DNA from: JADCCX01 sp031378805
GTDB lineage: Bacteria; Pseudomonadota; Alphaproteobacteria; Rhizobiales; Beijerinckiaceae
Reading direction: 5' to 3'
Assembly: GCA_031378805.1 (NCBI GenBank)
Contig: JANNEO010000029.1
Coordinates: forward strand, 31,043 to 95,042
Length of the DNA: 64,000 bases
The translations under genes were made by a program, and so were the position numbers. Under the pieces are notes generated by a model. The model was given only the letters and a program-made list of their open reading frames with translations, was not told where the DNA came from and did not search any database. This document shows, piece after piece, positions 34,005 to 42,159 of the stretch. Position 1 is the stretch's first letter, and every line of letters begins with the position of its first letter.

Positions 34005-34952
34005 GTGCCGCGCTCCTCCCGCATCATTCCGCTGCTGCTGTTTGCCGCCCTGGCCGTGGTGCCGTTGCTCGGCCTGTTCATCCGCGACGGGTATATCCTG
34101 AACCTGGTGTCGCGGGTGATGATCCTGGCCATTGCGGCACTGGCACTGGACCTGATCCTGGGGTTCGGCGCACTGGTATCGTTCGGCCACGCTGCCTTCA
34201 TCGGCATTGGTGCCTATGCCATGGGGATCCTTGCCTCGCATGGACATGATGGATTCTTCACCGGCCTCGTCGTGGCGCTTGCAGCTTCCGCGCTGTTTGC
34301 GCTGATCACCGGAGCCATCTCGTTGCGCACGCGGGGGGTGTATTTCATCATGATCACCCTCGCCTTCGGGCAGATGGCTTTCTACACGGCTTCGTCGCTG
34401 AGAGCCTATGGCGGCGATGATGGGTTGACAGTCGCCGCCCGCTCGCTGGTGATGGGTGCAAAGCTGCTCAAGGATGATCGCCTGTTCTACTATGTGGTGC
34501 TTGCCAGTCTCATTGCGGCCTATGTGCTGTGCCGCGCGATTGTCGCCTCGCGCTTTGGCCGCGTGCTGCAAGGTGCCAAGCAGAACCCGCAGCGGATGCA
34601 GGCCATCGGCTTCAATCCCTATCCCTATCAGCTCGCGGCCTATGTCATTTCCGGCATGATCGGCGGCCTGTCGGGCTTTCTCCTGGCCAATCTGACCGAA
34701 TTCGTCAGCCCGGCTTACATGTCCTGGCAGCGCTCTGGCGAACTTATCGTCATGGTGGTGATGGGCGGCATGGGATCGCTGCATGGTGCGATCATTGGTG
34801 CTGCGGCGTTCCTGCTGCTGGAGGAGTGGCTGTCGGGTTTCACCGAGCACTGGAAGGTGATCTTCGGACCGATGCTGGTCCTGATCGTGATGTTCATGCG
34901 CGGCGGGATCCTTGGCTTTGTCCAGCGACTGGCAGGAGGACGCCATGGCTGA
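34005..34952 (+). CDS. livM: Branched-chain-type ABC transporter permease LivM
   Basis: A 315-residue permease with LivM features: ALDLILGFGALVSFGHAAFIGIGAYA and, near the C-terminus, ELIVMVVMGGMGSLHGAIIGAAAFLLLEEWLS. The GTG start follows the livH stop directly, and the stop overlaps livG by 8 nt. Partner of LivH in the membrane channel, probably for uptake of the aromatic acid degraded by this operon. Confidence 0.92.
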   Translation: MPRSSRIIPLLLFAALAVVPLLGLFIRDGYILNLVSRVMILAIAALALDLILGFGALVSFGHAAFIGIGAYAMGILASHGHDGFFTGLVVALAASALFALITGAISLRTRGVYFIMITLAFGQMAFYTASSLRAYGGDDGLTVAARSLVMGAKLLKDDRLFYYVVLASLIAAYVLCRAIVASRFGRVLQGAKQNPQRMQAIGFNPYPYQLAAYVISGMIGGLSGFLLANLTEFVSPAYMSWQRSGELIVMVVMGGMGSLHGAIIGAAAFLLLEEWLSGFTEHWKVIFGPMLVLIVMFMRGGILGFVQRLAGGRHG

Positions 34953-35724
34953 GACTGCCACCGCGACCCCGGAAGTCGTTCTCTCACTCAAGGGCCTGCG
35001 CAAGAACTTCGGCGGCTTGCGCGTGACCGACGACGTGTCGCTCGATGTGCGCTGTGGCGAGATTCATGCCGTGATCGGTCCCAACGGCGCAGGCAAGACA
35101 ACGCTGATCCACCAGATTTCCGGGTTCTTGCAACCTGATGCTGGCCAGGTCTTTCTTGGTGGTAGCGACATCACGGCCCTCTCGCCGGACAAGCGGGCGC
35201 GGGCCGGACTGACGCGCTCCTTCCAGATCACGTCGATCCTCCCTGGCTTCTCGGCCCTGGAGAACGCTGCCTTGGCCGTGCAGGCTCGTTCCGGCTCCAG
35301 CTTCCGCTTTTTCGGCACGGTGGCGGATGAAGCCGCCTTGAACAGCGAGGCTCTGGCCATGCTGTCTGAAGTGGGCCTGGCCGAACGTGCGGCGACACCG
35401 GCAGGCTTGCTTTCGCACGGTGAAAAGCGCGCACTGGAATGTGCCATCGCGCTCGCCATGCAACCGAAAGTCATGCTGCTGGACGAGCCGATGGCAGGGG
35501 CCGGGCATGACGAGGGGCAGCGGCTGATTGCCCTGATGATGCGCCTCAAGGCGACAATCCCGATGCTGCTGGTCGAACACGACATGGATGCGGTGTTCCG
35601 TGTCGCGGACAGGGTGTCGGTGCTGGTCTACGGCCGGATCATTGCAACAGGCACGCCCGATGCCATCCGCGCCAATCCGCAGGTGCGCGAGGCTTATCTG
35701 GGCGAGGAGGTGGCCCATGCTTGA
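34945..35724 (+). CDS. livG: ABC transporter ATP-binding protein LivG
   Basis: The 259-residue ATPase has Walker A GPNGAGKTT (about residues 51-59), the Q-loop region TRSFQITS, a signature segment LLSHGEKRALECAIALA (SHGEK in place of LSGGQ, common in LivG), Walker B VMLLDEPMAG and the switch His in LLVEHDMD. ATG 34945 has AGGAGG 5 nt upstream. Confidence 0.92.
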   Translation: MAETATATPEVVLSLKGLRKNFGGLRVTDDVSLDVRCGEIHAVIGPNGAGKTTLIHQISGFLQPDAGQVFLGGSDITALSPDKRARAGLTRSFQITSILPGFSALENAALAVQARSGSSFRFFGTVADEAALNSEALAMLSEVGLAERAATPAGLLSHGEKRALECAIALAMQPKVMLLDEPMAGAGHDEGQRLIALMMRLKATIPMLLVEHDMDAVFRVADRVSVLVYGRIIATGTPDAIRANPQVREAYLGEEVAHA

Positions 35725-36415
35725 AGTCTCCTCCCTGCAGGCAGGCTATGGCCCGGCACAGGTTCTGTTCGATATCGGCTTTTCGGTTCAATCGGGCGAG
35801 GTTGTCAGCCTTCTGGGACGCAATGGCATGGGCAAGACGACCACCATCCGCACCATCATGGGGCTGATCCCGTCCACGAGTGGATCGGTTCGTTTCGAGG
35901 GCAAGGCCATGACCGGGGCCGCGCCCTATCGCATCGCGCAGGCGGGGCTTGGGCTGGTGCCGGAAGGGCGACAGGTGTTCCCGACCTTGACGGTCGAGGA
36001 AAACCTCGTCGCTACCGCAGCCAACCGCAGCGGCAAGGGCCGTTTCTCGCTCGATGCTGCCTATGCATTCTTTCCCCGCTTGCGGGAACGGCGCGGCAAT
36101 TTCGGCAACCAGCTTTCGGGCGGCGAGCAACAGATGCTGGCCATCGGCCGTGCCTTGATGACCAACCCGAAGCTCTTGATCCTCGACGAGGCGACAGAGG
36201 GCCTCGCCCCGCTCATACGCATCGAGATCTGGGCAGCGCTGGCACAATTGCGCGACGAGGGCCAAAGCATCCTCGTGATCGACAAGCATCTGGAGGCGCT
36301 GCTTCCACTCGCCAATCGTCACGTGGTGATCGAAAAGGGCCGTGTGGTGTGGACCGGAACATCGGACGAGATGCGGACGCAACGGACGCAGGTTGATCGT
36401 TATCTCCATGTGTAG
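35717..36415 (+). CDS. livF: ABC transporter ATP-binding protein LivF
   Basis: The 232-residue ATPase has Walker A GRNGMGKTT, the LVPEGRQVFPTLTVEENL block typical of LivF, signature LSGGEQQMLAIGRAL, Walker B LLILDEATEGLAP and switch His replaced in LVIDKHLEAL. ATG 35717 overlaps the livG stop by 8 nt and has GAGGAGG just upstream. Last gene of the ten-gene operon. Confidence 0.92.
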   Translation: MLEVSSLQAGYGPAQVLFDIGFSVQSGEVVSLLGRNGMGKTTTIRTIMGLIPSTSGSVRFEGKAMTGAAPYRIAQAGLGLVPEGRQVFPTLTVEENLVATAANRSGKGRFSLDAAYAFFPRLRERRGNFGNQLSGGEQQMLAIGRALMTNPKLLILDEATEGLAPLIRIEIWAALAQLRDEGQSILVIDKHLEALLPLANRHVVIEKGRVVWTGTSDEMRTQRTQVDRYLHV

Positions 36416-36427
36416 GCAGTTTCCTTC

Positions 36428-36448
36428 CTTCTCACCTTACGGGAGAAG
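36428..36448. terminator. Hairpin between convergent livF and pcaG operons
   Basis: CTTCTC (36428-36433) pairs with GAGAAG (36443-36448). The sequence CTTCTCACCTTACGGGAGAAG resembles the hairpin at 63407-63429, so it may be a fragment of the same repeat family reused as a two-way terminator. T-runs are weak on both sides. Confidence 0.45.
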
Positions 36449-36460
36449 ATAAGAACCACC

Positions 36461-37066
36461 TCACACCCCGAAGAACACCGTCTCCTGATCGCCACCCAGC
36501 CGTATATCACACCGCCAGATGCCGTCGGTTCCAGGCTTGAGCATCAGCGTCTCGCGCCTTGCAGCCGGAACGAGCGTCAGTACTGCATCCTCGGCATTGG
36601 CCGGATCACCTTCGAAATAGAAGCGCGTCGTCAGATTCTTTAGCAGGCCACGGCCTAGCACTGTCACGGCAATATGCGGGGCTTGCAGCTTGCCATCAGC
36701 ACCTTGCACCCGCCCCGGTTTGATCGTGGTGAAGCGGAAAGTACCCTGCTTGTCGCTGTCACATCGGCCAAAGCCATGGAACGGGCGGCGGTTGCCTTCG
36801 AGTATCGCCTCCATCGTGGCATAGGCGCCACTGGCATCGGCTTGCCATATCTCCAGCAGCACATCCGTCATCGGCACACCATCCGCATCGAGCATACGGC
36901 CTTCGATGCGGATGGTGTCCGAAAGTCCCGTGCCATCAGCCAGATTCGTGACGAACAACTCCGGCACGTCATAGGCATGGGGCGTCATCATGTAGTGAAA
37001 GAACGGACCAACGGTCTGGGAGGGCGTCAACCCGACGGGATGTTTTGCGCGGGCTGACTTAGTCAT
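36461..37066 (-). CDS. pcaG: Protocatechuate 3,4-dioxygenase, alpha subunit
   Basis: The 201-residue protein is an intradiol dioxygenase fold of the alpha type: TPSQTVGPFFHYMMTP at the N-terminus, VLLEIWQADASGAYA, FHGFGRCDSDKQGTFRFTTIKPG and APHIAVTVLGRGLLKNLTTRFYF. As expected for the alpha subunit, the Fe ligands are not conserved. With PcaH it cleaves protocatechuate to 3-carboxy-cis,cis-muconate. Its start overlaps pcaH by 8 nt, and it is last in the operon. Confidence 0.93.
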   Translation of the reverse strand: MTKSARAKHPVGLTPSQTVGPFFHYMMTPHAYDVPELFVTNLADGTGLSDTIRIEGRMLDADGVPMTDVLLEIWQADASGAYATMEAILEGNRRPFHGFGRCDSDKQGTFRFTTIKPGRVQGADGKLQAPHIAVTVLGRGLLKNLTTRFYFEGDPANAEDAVLTLVPAARRETLMLKPGTDGIWRCDIRLGGDQETVFFGV

Positions 37067-37769
37067 CGTGCGGTTCCTCCATCGGCGTGGCCTCGCGTCC
37101 CCGAAGCACGATGTCGAAATTGAACCCCAGCGCCCATTCCGGCTCGGTCAGATCGAGCGAGAATGTCGAAACCATGCGCTCGCGGGCCTTGGCGTCGGTC
37201 ACCGAATTGTAAATCGGATCGAAGGGAAACAGAGGATCGCCGGGGAAATACATCTGCGTGACAATGCGGCTGAGGAAAGACGCTCCAAACAACGAGAAAT
37301 GGATGTGCGCGGGACGCCAGGCATTGTGGTGGTTTTTCCACGGATACGCGCCAGGCTTGACCGTGACGAACCGATAGTGGCCATCCGCATCTGTCACGAC
37401 GCGGCCAGCGCCCGTGAAATTCTCGTCGAGGGGCGCAGGATGCTGGTCATTGACATGCACGTAACGCCCGGCGGCGTTGGCCTGCCACACTTCGATCAAG
37501 GTGTTGGGCACAGGGCGGCCATCTTCGTCCATCACGCGTCCTGCAACGATGATGCGCTCGCCCATTGGCTCGCCCTTGTGCTGCTTGGTGAGGTCGGCTT
37601 CATCCGCCCGCACGGAGTTATGGCCGAACACCGGACCGGTGATCTCGGTCATTGTCGGCGGTATCAGCACCAGCGGCTGGCTGGGTGCCCGGCGGAGGCT
37701 GCTCCGGTACATCGGCGAGAGCGACGCGGGATGCACGTCGTTGCTTTTCAATGGGAAGCTTCTGGTCAT
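37059..37769 (-). CDS. pcaH: Protocatechuate 3,4-dioxygenase, beta subunit
   Basis: The 236-residue beta subunit carries the Fe(III) ligands: a Tyr in AAGRYVHVN, a Tyr in PGAYPWKNH and the two His of WRPAHIHFSLFG. It forms the catalytic site with PcaG in the (alpha-beta)n complex. ATG 37769 overlaps the pcaF stop by 4 nt; the upstream codon at 37817 would add an unrelated tail inside pcaF. Confidence 0.94.
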   Translation of the reverse strand: MTRSFPLKSNDVHPASLSPMYRSSLRRAPSQPLVLIPPTMTEITGPVFGHNSVRADEADLTKQHKGEPMGERIIVAGRVMDEDGRPVPNTLIEVWQANAAGRYVHVNDQHPAPLDENFTGAGRVVTDADGHYRFVTVKPGAYPWKNHHNAWRPAHIHFSLFGASFLSRIVTQMYFPGDPLFPFDPIYNSVTDAKARERMVSTFSLDLTEPEWALGFNFDIVLRGREATPMEEPHDD

Positions 37770-38968
37770 TTCACCCTCTCTATCGCAAGTGCGACACCCT
37801 GCCCGACACCCACACACATCGTGGCAATGCCATACCGGCCATCGCTGCGCTGGAGCTGCCGCGCAAGCGTTCCCGCGATGCGTGCGCCGGACATGCCCAA
37901 CGGATGGCCCAGCGCGATGGCACCGCCATTGGCATTCACGAAATCCGCGTCCTCGGCCAGGCCTAACTGCCGGAGAGACGCAATGCCCTGGCTGGCAAAG
38001 GCTTCGTTCAACTCGATCGCATCGATCTGAGAGAGCTTCAACCCAATGCGCTCCAACAGCTTCTGCACGGCAGGCACCGGGCCGATGCCCATGATGCGCG
38101 GCGGCACGCCAGCAGAGGCCATCCCCAACACCCGCGCCATCGGCGTCAGGCCATGCCTTTGCGCGGCCGCGGCAGAAGCCAGGATCAGCGCTGCCGCACC
38201 ATCGTTGATGCCCGATGCATTGCCTGCCGTGACCGTGCCGGGATTGCGCACGAAGTTCTTCAACTTCGCCAGGGACTCAAGCGTCGTGTCGGAGCGGGGA
38301 TGCTCATCGCGGTCGACCACCACCGGCGTCTTGCCAGCAATGGTCACAGGCGCAATCTCGCCCGCGAAATAGCCATCGGCCTGCGCACGCGATGCGCGTT
38401 GCTGCGAGCGCCAGGCGAAGGCATCCTGCGCCTGACGCGAAATCTGGAAGTCGTCGGCAACGTTCTCACCCGTTTCGGGCATGGAATCGACACCGTATTG
38501 CTGCTTCATCAACGGGTTGATGAAGCGCCAGCCGATGGTGGTGTCATGGATGTCCATAGAGCGCTGCCAGGCTTCGGAGGCTTTGCCCATCACCAGCGGG
38601 GCGCGCGTCATGCTCTCCACACCGCCCGCGATAGCCAGGTCGATCTCGCCGGCCTTGATGGCTCGCGCCGCGGCGCCAACCGCATCGAGGCCGGAGGCAC
38701 AAAGGCGGTTCAGGGTCAGGCCAGGCACGCTTTCGGGCAATCCCGCCAGCAGGCTCGCCATGCGTGCAACATTGCGGTTGTCTTCACCTGCCTGGTTGGC
38801 GCAGCCGAAAATGACCTCATCGACATGCGACGCAATGCCCGGATATCGCGCAAGCAGTGCCTTCAGCGGTACCGCTGCCAGGTCATCCGCGCGCACCTTG
38901 GCAAGGACGCCGCCGAACCGTCCGATGGGCGTGCGAACATAGTCGCAGATGTAGACGTCTGTCGTCAT
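37766..38968 (-). CDS. pcaF: 3-oxoadipyl-CoA thiolase
   Basis: The 400-residue thiolase has the nucleophile Cys in LNRLCASGLDAVGAAA (about residue 90), NASGINDGAAALIL, the His in NANGGAIALGHPLGMSGAR (about 356) and the C-terminal Cys in ATMCVGVGQG. The segment MTTDVYICDYVRTPIGRFGG is typical of PcaF/PaaJ. It cleaves 3-oxoadipyl-CoA to succinyl-CoA and acetyl-CoA. ATG 38968 overlaps the stop of the CoA-transferase beta gene by 4 nt. Confidence 0.93.
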   Translation of the reverse strand: MTTDVYICDYVRTPIGRFGGVLAKVRADDLAAVPLKALLARYPGIASHVDEVIFGCANQAGEDNRNVARMASLLAGLPESVPGLTLNRLCASGLDAVGAAARAIKAGEIDLAIAGGVESMTRAPLVMGKASEAWQRSMDIHDTTIGWRFINPLMKQQYGVDSMPETGENVADDFQISRQAQDAFAWRSQQRASRAQADGYFAGEIAPVTIAGKTPVVVDRDEHPRSDTTLESLAKLKNFVRNPGTVTAGNASGINDGAAALILASAAAAQRHGLTPMARVLGMASAGVPPRIMGIGPVPAVQKLLERIGLKLSQIDAIELNEAFASQGIASLRQLGLAEDADFVNANGGAIALGHPLGMSGARIAGTLARQLQRSDGRYGIATMCVGVGQGVALAIERVK

Positions 38969-39756
38969 ATGCCACCATGGGCCTTCCTGGTACGCGCGTG
39001 CAACGCGCGAAGCACGGACAATTCCTCTTCGGTCGCAGGAGGTGTTTGGGACGTATCCGCCACGAAACGTACGGGCCAGCCGCAATTCTCCTGCACCTGC
39101 TCGCGCGTCACGCCGGGATGCAGAGAGACCACCGTCAACTCCTTGGTGACGGGATCGGGCGTGAACACGCACAGGTCGGTGATCAGCCGCGTCGGCCCCT
39201 TGGTTCGCAGGCCGAGGCGGGCGCGGTGGTCGCCTCCTTCGCCATGGCCCATCGAGGTGATGAAGGGCAATTTTTCGACAAAGGCCCGATTGCCCATCGC
39301 CATGGTGATGAACACCTCGCCGCAATTGGAGGCGATTTCGGGTGCCCCACCGCCGCCGGGCAATCGCACTTTCGGCTCGTCGTAACTGCCGACAACCGTG
39401 GTGTTGAGATTGGCAAACCGATCAATCTGCGCTCCGCCAAGAAACCCGATGGTGATGCGGCCCCCTTGCAGCCAGTAGCGGAACATTTCGGGCACGGGCA
39501 CAGTGGTGAGAGCCGTGTCGCACAGATCACCATCGCCTATCGACAGCGGCAGAACATCCGGCTCGGTGCCAATGGTACCGCTCTCGTAGATCAGCGTGAT
39601 GTCCGGTGCGTGCGTGAGCCGCGCCAGGTTGCAGGCGGCGGAGGGCGCACCGATGCCCACGAAGCAGACATCGGATGACTTGAGCGCCCGTGCAGCAGCG
39701 ATCGTCATCATTTCGGTCGGTGTAACTGGAGACGTGTGAAACGTGTGCATGGTCAC
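38965..39756 (-). CDS. catJ: 3-oxoadipate CoA-transferase, beta subunit (CatJ/GctB-like)
   Basis: A 263-residue family I CoA-transferase beta subunit with the catalytic Glu in LIYESGTIG (about residue 56), GFLGGAQIDRFANLNTTVVG, LPGGGGAPEIAS and the C-terminal LHPGVTREQVQENCGW. The sequence is of the glutaconate-CoA-transferase/CatJ type rather than the shorter PcaJ/ScoB type. Context (pcaF next) makes 3-oxoadipate the likely substrate. The GTG start at 39756 has AGGAG 9 nt upstream; ATG 39750 is the alternative. Confidence 0.85.
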   Translation of the reverse strand: MTMHTFHTSPVTPTEMMTIAAARALKSSDVCFVGIGAPSAACNLARLTHAPDITLIYESGTIGTEPDVLPLSIGDGDLCDTALTTVPVPEMFRYWLQGGRITIGFLGGAQIDRFANLNTTVVGSYDEPKVRLPGGGGAPEIASNCGEVFITMAMGNRAFVEKLPFITSMGHGEGGDHRARLGLRTKGPTRLITDLCVFTPDPVTKELTVVSLHPGVTREQVQENCGWPVRFVADTSQTPPATEEELSVLRALHARTRKAHGGI

Positions 39757-39769
39757 GGGACGTGTCTCC

Positions 39770-40618
39770 TCATGCTGCCCTCGGCCTGCGGGCGGCGAAA
39801 GCCTCTGGCCCTGCTTGCATCACGTTGACCTCCATCCACGCCAGGAAGCTGTCACGCTCCCGCGCGATCGCGTCCCAGGCGATGTAGAAGGCGTTGTCGC
39901 GCTTGTAATAGCCATGCGCGTAGGATGGATGCGCTCCGCCGGGAACAGCAACGACCGCGCCCACTGTCCAGTGCGGCAGGATCACGGCGTTGGGGCTGCG
40001 GGAACCGAAATCCTCGACGATTTGCTCGACCGTGATGATCGAGCGCTGCGCCGCCAGCACGGCCTCTTTCTGGACGCCAGTGATGCCTTCGAGCAGCACA
40101 TTGCCCTTCAGGTCAGCCCGTAATGCGTGGATGATTGCCACATCGGGCCGGATCGCCGGAACCGTCGCCAGCACTTCGCCGGTGTAGGGACAGGTAACCG
40201 AGCGTATCGAGGGATTCACCTTCGGCAAGTCCGCACCGATGTAGCCGCGCAGCATGGCAAAAGGCAGGTTGGAGGCACCCGCCTCATAAGCATTGGCCAT
40301 GGCGGCATGGCTGTGCTCCGTCAATGCAAGCGGGTGAGGCCAGGCCTTCTCGACGGCATCGCGCATTCGATGCAGAGAGCCCACGCCAGGATTGCCGCCC
40401 CAGGAGAAAACGAGCCGGTCTGCACAGCCCATACCGATAAGCTGATCATAGAGAATGTCCGGCGTCATGCGGATCAGTGTCAGCCCGCGCCGCTTCTGGC
40501 GGATCACCTCGTGGCCAGCGGCGTAGGGAATGAGGTGGGTGAAGCCCTCCATGGCAACAGAATCACCATCCCTGACCCGTGATGCTACGGCGTCTTTCAG
40601 CGACATGAATTCGGCCAT
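39770..40618 (-). CDS. catI: 3-oxoadipate CoA-transferase, alpha subunit (CatI/GctA-like)
   Basis: A 282-residue family I CoA-transferase alpha subunit: VRDGDSVAMEGFTHLIPYAAGHEVIRQ, LVFSWGGNPGVGSLHR, LRGYIGADL and PDVAIIHALRADLKGNVLLEG. It is first in the operon, divergent from pcaR. I prefer ATG 40618, with GAGG about 7 nt upstream, over ATG 40624 and TTG 40633. The beta gene follows after 13 nt. Confidence 0.86.
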   Translation of the reverse strand: MAEFMSLKDAVASRVRDGDSVAMEGFTHLIPYAAGHEVIRQKRRGLTLIRMTPDILYDQLIGMGCADRLVFSWGGNPGVGSLHRMRDAVEKAWPHPLALTEHSHAAMANAYEAGASNLPFAMLRGYIGADLPKVNPSIRSVTCPYTGEVLATVPAIRPDVAIIHALRADLKGNVLLEGITGVQKEAVLAAQRSIITVEQIVEDFGSRSPNAVILPHWTVGAVVAVPGGAHPSYAHGYYKRDNAFYIAWDAIARERDSFLAWMEVNVMQAGPEAFAARRPRAA

Positions 40619-40655
40619 GCACATCCTCGGCAAACAGGTCAGTGGCTTGACTTAC

Positions 40656-40687
40656 GTGCGATAATCGCACATTGTGCGATTATCGGC
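40656..40687. promoter_or_regulatory. PcaR-type operator pair between catI and pcaR
   Basis: GTGCGATAATCGCAC (40656-40670) is a 15-mer palindrome around a central A. Four nt later GTGCGATTATCGGC (40674-40687) repeats it with the centre inverted. From memory, the Pseudomonas PcaR site is GTTCGATAATCGCAC, which would match at 14 of 15 positions. The pair lies in the only intergenic space between the divergent genes. Confidence 0.75.
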
Positions 40688-40729
40688 TAAAATAGCCAAT
40701 GCCCTCTGCCTTGTCAAGGAGCAGCAGTC

Positions 40730-41497
40730 ATGCCGGAAACACCCCATTCCATCGGCGTTGGGACCAAGGATCTGATCGCCGGGCTGGAGAAGGGCCTGGC
40801 CGTGCTTGCACTGTTCTCGGAGGGGCGTGAGCGCGTGACAATGGCTGATGCCGCGCGGGACACCGGCCTCAGCCGCGCGGCCGCCCGTCGCGTGCTGCTG
40901 ACGCTGCTGCATACAGGATATGTCGCTACCGACGGTCGGCATTTCACGCCGACGCCACGTGTGCTGCGCCTGGCGAGGGGCTATCTGGACACGCAGTCCA
41001 TCCCCGAGCGGATGCAGCCTGTGCTCGACAGCGTGATGCGACAGACAGGAGAATCGTCCTCCGCCGCGATCCTGGACGGGTGCGAGATCGTCTATGTCGC
41101 CCGCTCCGCGACGCGGCGCATCATGTCTGTCGGTCTGGGAGTGGGCAGCCGACTTCCAGCCCATGCGACGTCCATGGGCAGAGCGTTGCTGGCTTTTCGC
41201 CCCGAGGCCGAGAGAGAGGCGTTCTACAGGATGGCTCCTTATCCTGCGCTCACAGCGAAAACCATCACCGAGGCCGAGAGTATGCGCCGCGCGTTCGAGC
41301 GCATCCGCATCGAGGGATTTGCGCTGGTCGACGAGGAACTGGAACTCGGCTTGCGGTCCATCGCCGTGCCGGTGCTGAGAGGTGGCCTTGCCGAACTGGC
41401 CATCAACGTGTCGGTTTCCGCCGCACAGATGTCTGTGGTGGAGATGCGCGAGGCGCTGCTGCCGGTGCTGCTGTCGGCCATGAAGGGTTTGTCCTGA
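40730..41497 (+). CDS. pcaR: IclR-family regulator, PcaR/PcaU/PobR type
   Basis: The 255-residue protein has an N-terminal winged helix (FIAGLEKGLAVL-like IAGLEKGLAVLALFSEG, then the helix in GLSRAAARRVLLTLLHTGYV) and an IclR effector domain: RLPAHATSMGRALLA and GFALVDEELELGLRSIAVPV. This matches the PcaR/PcaU group that responds to beta-ketoadipate or protocatechuate. It is divergent from the catIJ-pcaFHG operon and the intergenic repeats fit its known operator. Confidence 0.9.
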   Translation: MPETPHSIGVGTKDLIAGLEKGLAVLALFSEGRERVTMADAARDTGLSRAAARRVLLTLLHTGYVATDGRHFTPTPRVLRLARGYLDTQSIPERMQPVLDSVMRQTGESSSAAILDGCEIVYVARSATRRIMSVGLGVGSRLPAHATSMGRALLAFRPEAEREAFYRMAPYPALTAKTITEAESMRRAFERIRIEGFALVDEELELGLRSIAVPVLRGGLAELAINVSVSAAQMSVVEMREALLPVLLSAMKGLS

Positions 41498-41580
41498 GCC
41501 GTAAACTCACGGATGCACACAGCGCTGTTCGGGCCTAAGGTAACGTGGTCCAATGCAATGAGGAAGGGAGGGAAAGTGCC

Positions 41581-42159
41581 ATGAACATTCACGCGCCCTC
41601 TTTTGTCCGCTCGGCACAACAGCAGGAAACGCTCATCCTGGTGGATGAGCGGAACCGGAAGACCGGCGAGGGCGAGAAGCTATCGGTGCATCGGCTGGGC
41701 CAGCTGCACAGGGCCTTCTCGATCTTCCTGTTCGACAGCGAAGGACGTATTCTGCTGCAGCGTCGTTATGCCGGGAAATACCATTCCGGTGGCCTGTGGG
41801 CCAACACCTGCTGCGGCCATCCACGCTGTGGAGAGAAGACACTGACCGCCGCAAATCGCAGACTTGGCGAAGAGCTTGGCGCATCGGCCTCTCTGCATTT
41901 CGGCTTTCGGGCGCGCTATGAAACGCCGCTCGATCATGGCCTGACCGAAAACGAGCTGGTCTATGTCTATGCCGGACGTTTCGACGGCAAGCTGGCCCTC
42001 AACCCGGAAGAGGTCAGCGCCACGGAACTCAAAACCCTGGCTGATCTGCTGATTGATGCCCGCAACCAGCCCGAGCGATATGCCTACTGGCTGCGGCATT
42101 ATCTGGTCCAACATGCCGACGATCTTGAGCGGATGCGCGATCAGCTTGGAGAGTGTTGA
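41581..42159 (+). CDS. idi: Isopentenyl-diphosphate delta-isomerase, type 1
   Basis: The 192-residue Nudix-fold enzyme has the type 1 active-site Cys in WANTCCGHPRCGE (about residues 76-88), the metal-binding His residues in VHRLGQLHRAFS and GHP, and the catalytic Glu in LTENELVYVYAG. It interconverts IPP and DMAPP for isoprenoid synthesis. A purine-rich AGGAAGGGAGGGAAA precedes the ATG. Its end overlaps the convergent methyltransferase gene by 19 nt. No carotenoid or other isoprenoid genes are adjacent. Confidence 0.93.
   Translation: MNIHAPSFVRSAQQQETLILVDERNRKTGEGEKLSVHRLGQLHRAFSIFLFDSEGRILLQRRYAGKYHSGGLWANTCCGHPRCGEKTLTAANRRLGEELGASASLHFGFRARYETPLDHGLTENELVYVYAGRFDGKLALNPEEVSATELKTLADLLIDARNQPERYAYWLRHYLVQHADDLERMRDQLGEC

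Noticed and set aside
33216..35003. 595-codon open frame antisense to livH/livM
   Set aside because: Very rich in His, Arg, Asp and Gln, typical of the antisense of membrane-protein codons; the plus-strand permeases are certain.
38969..39325. Extended pcaF start inside the CoA-transferase beta gene
   Set aside because: The family N-terminus and a 4-nt stop/start overlap both point to ATG 38968.
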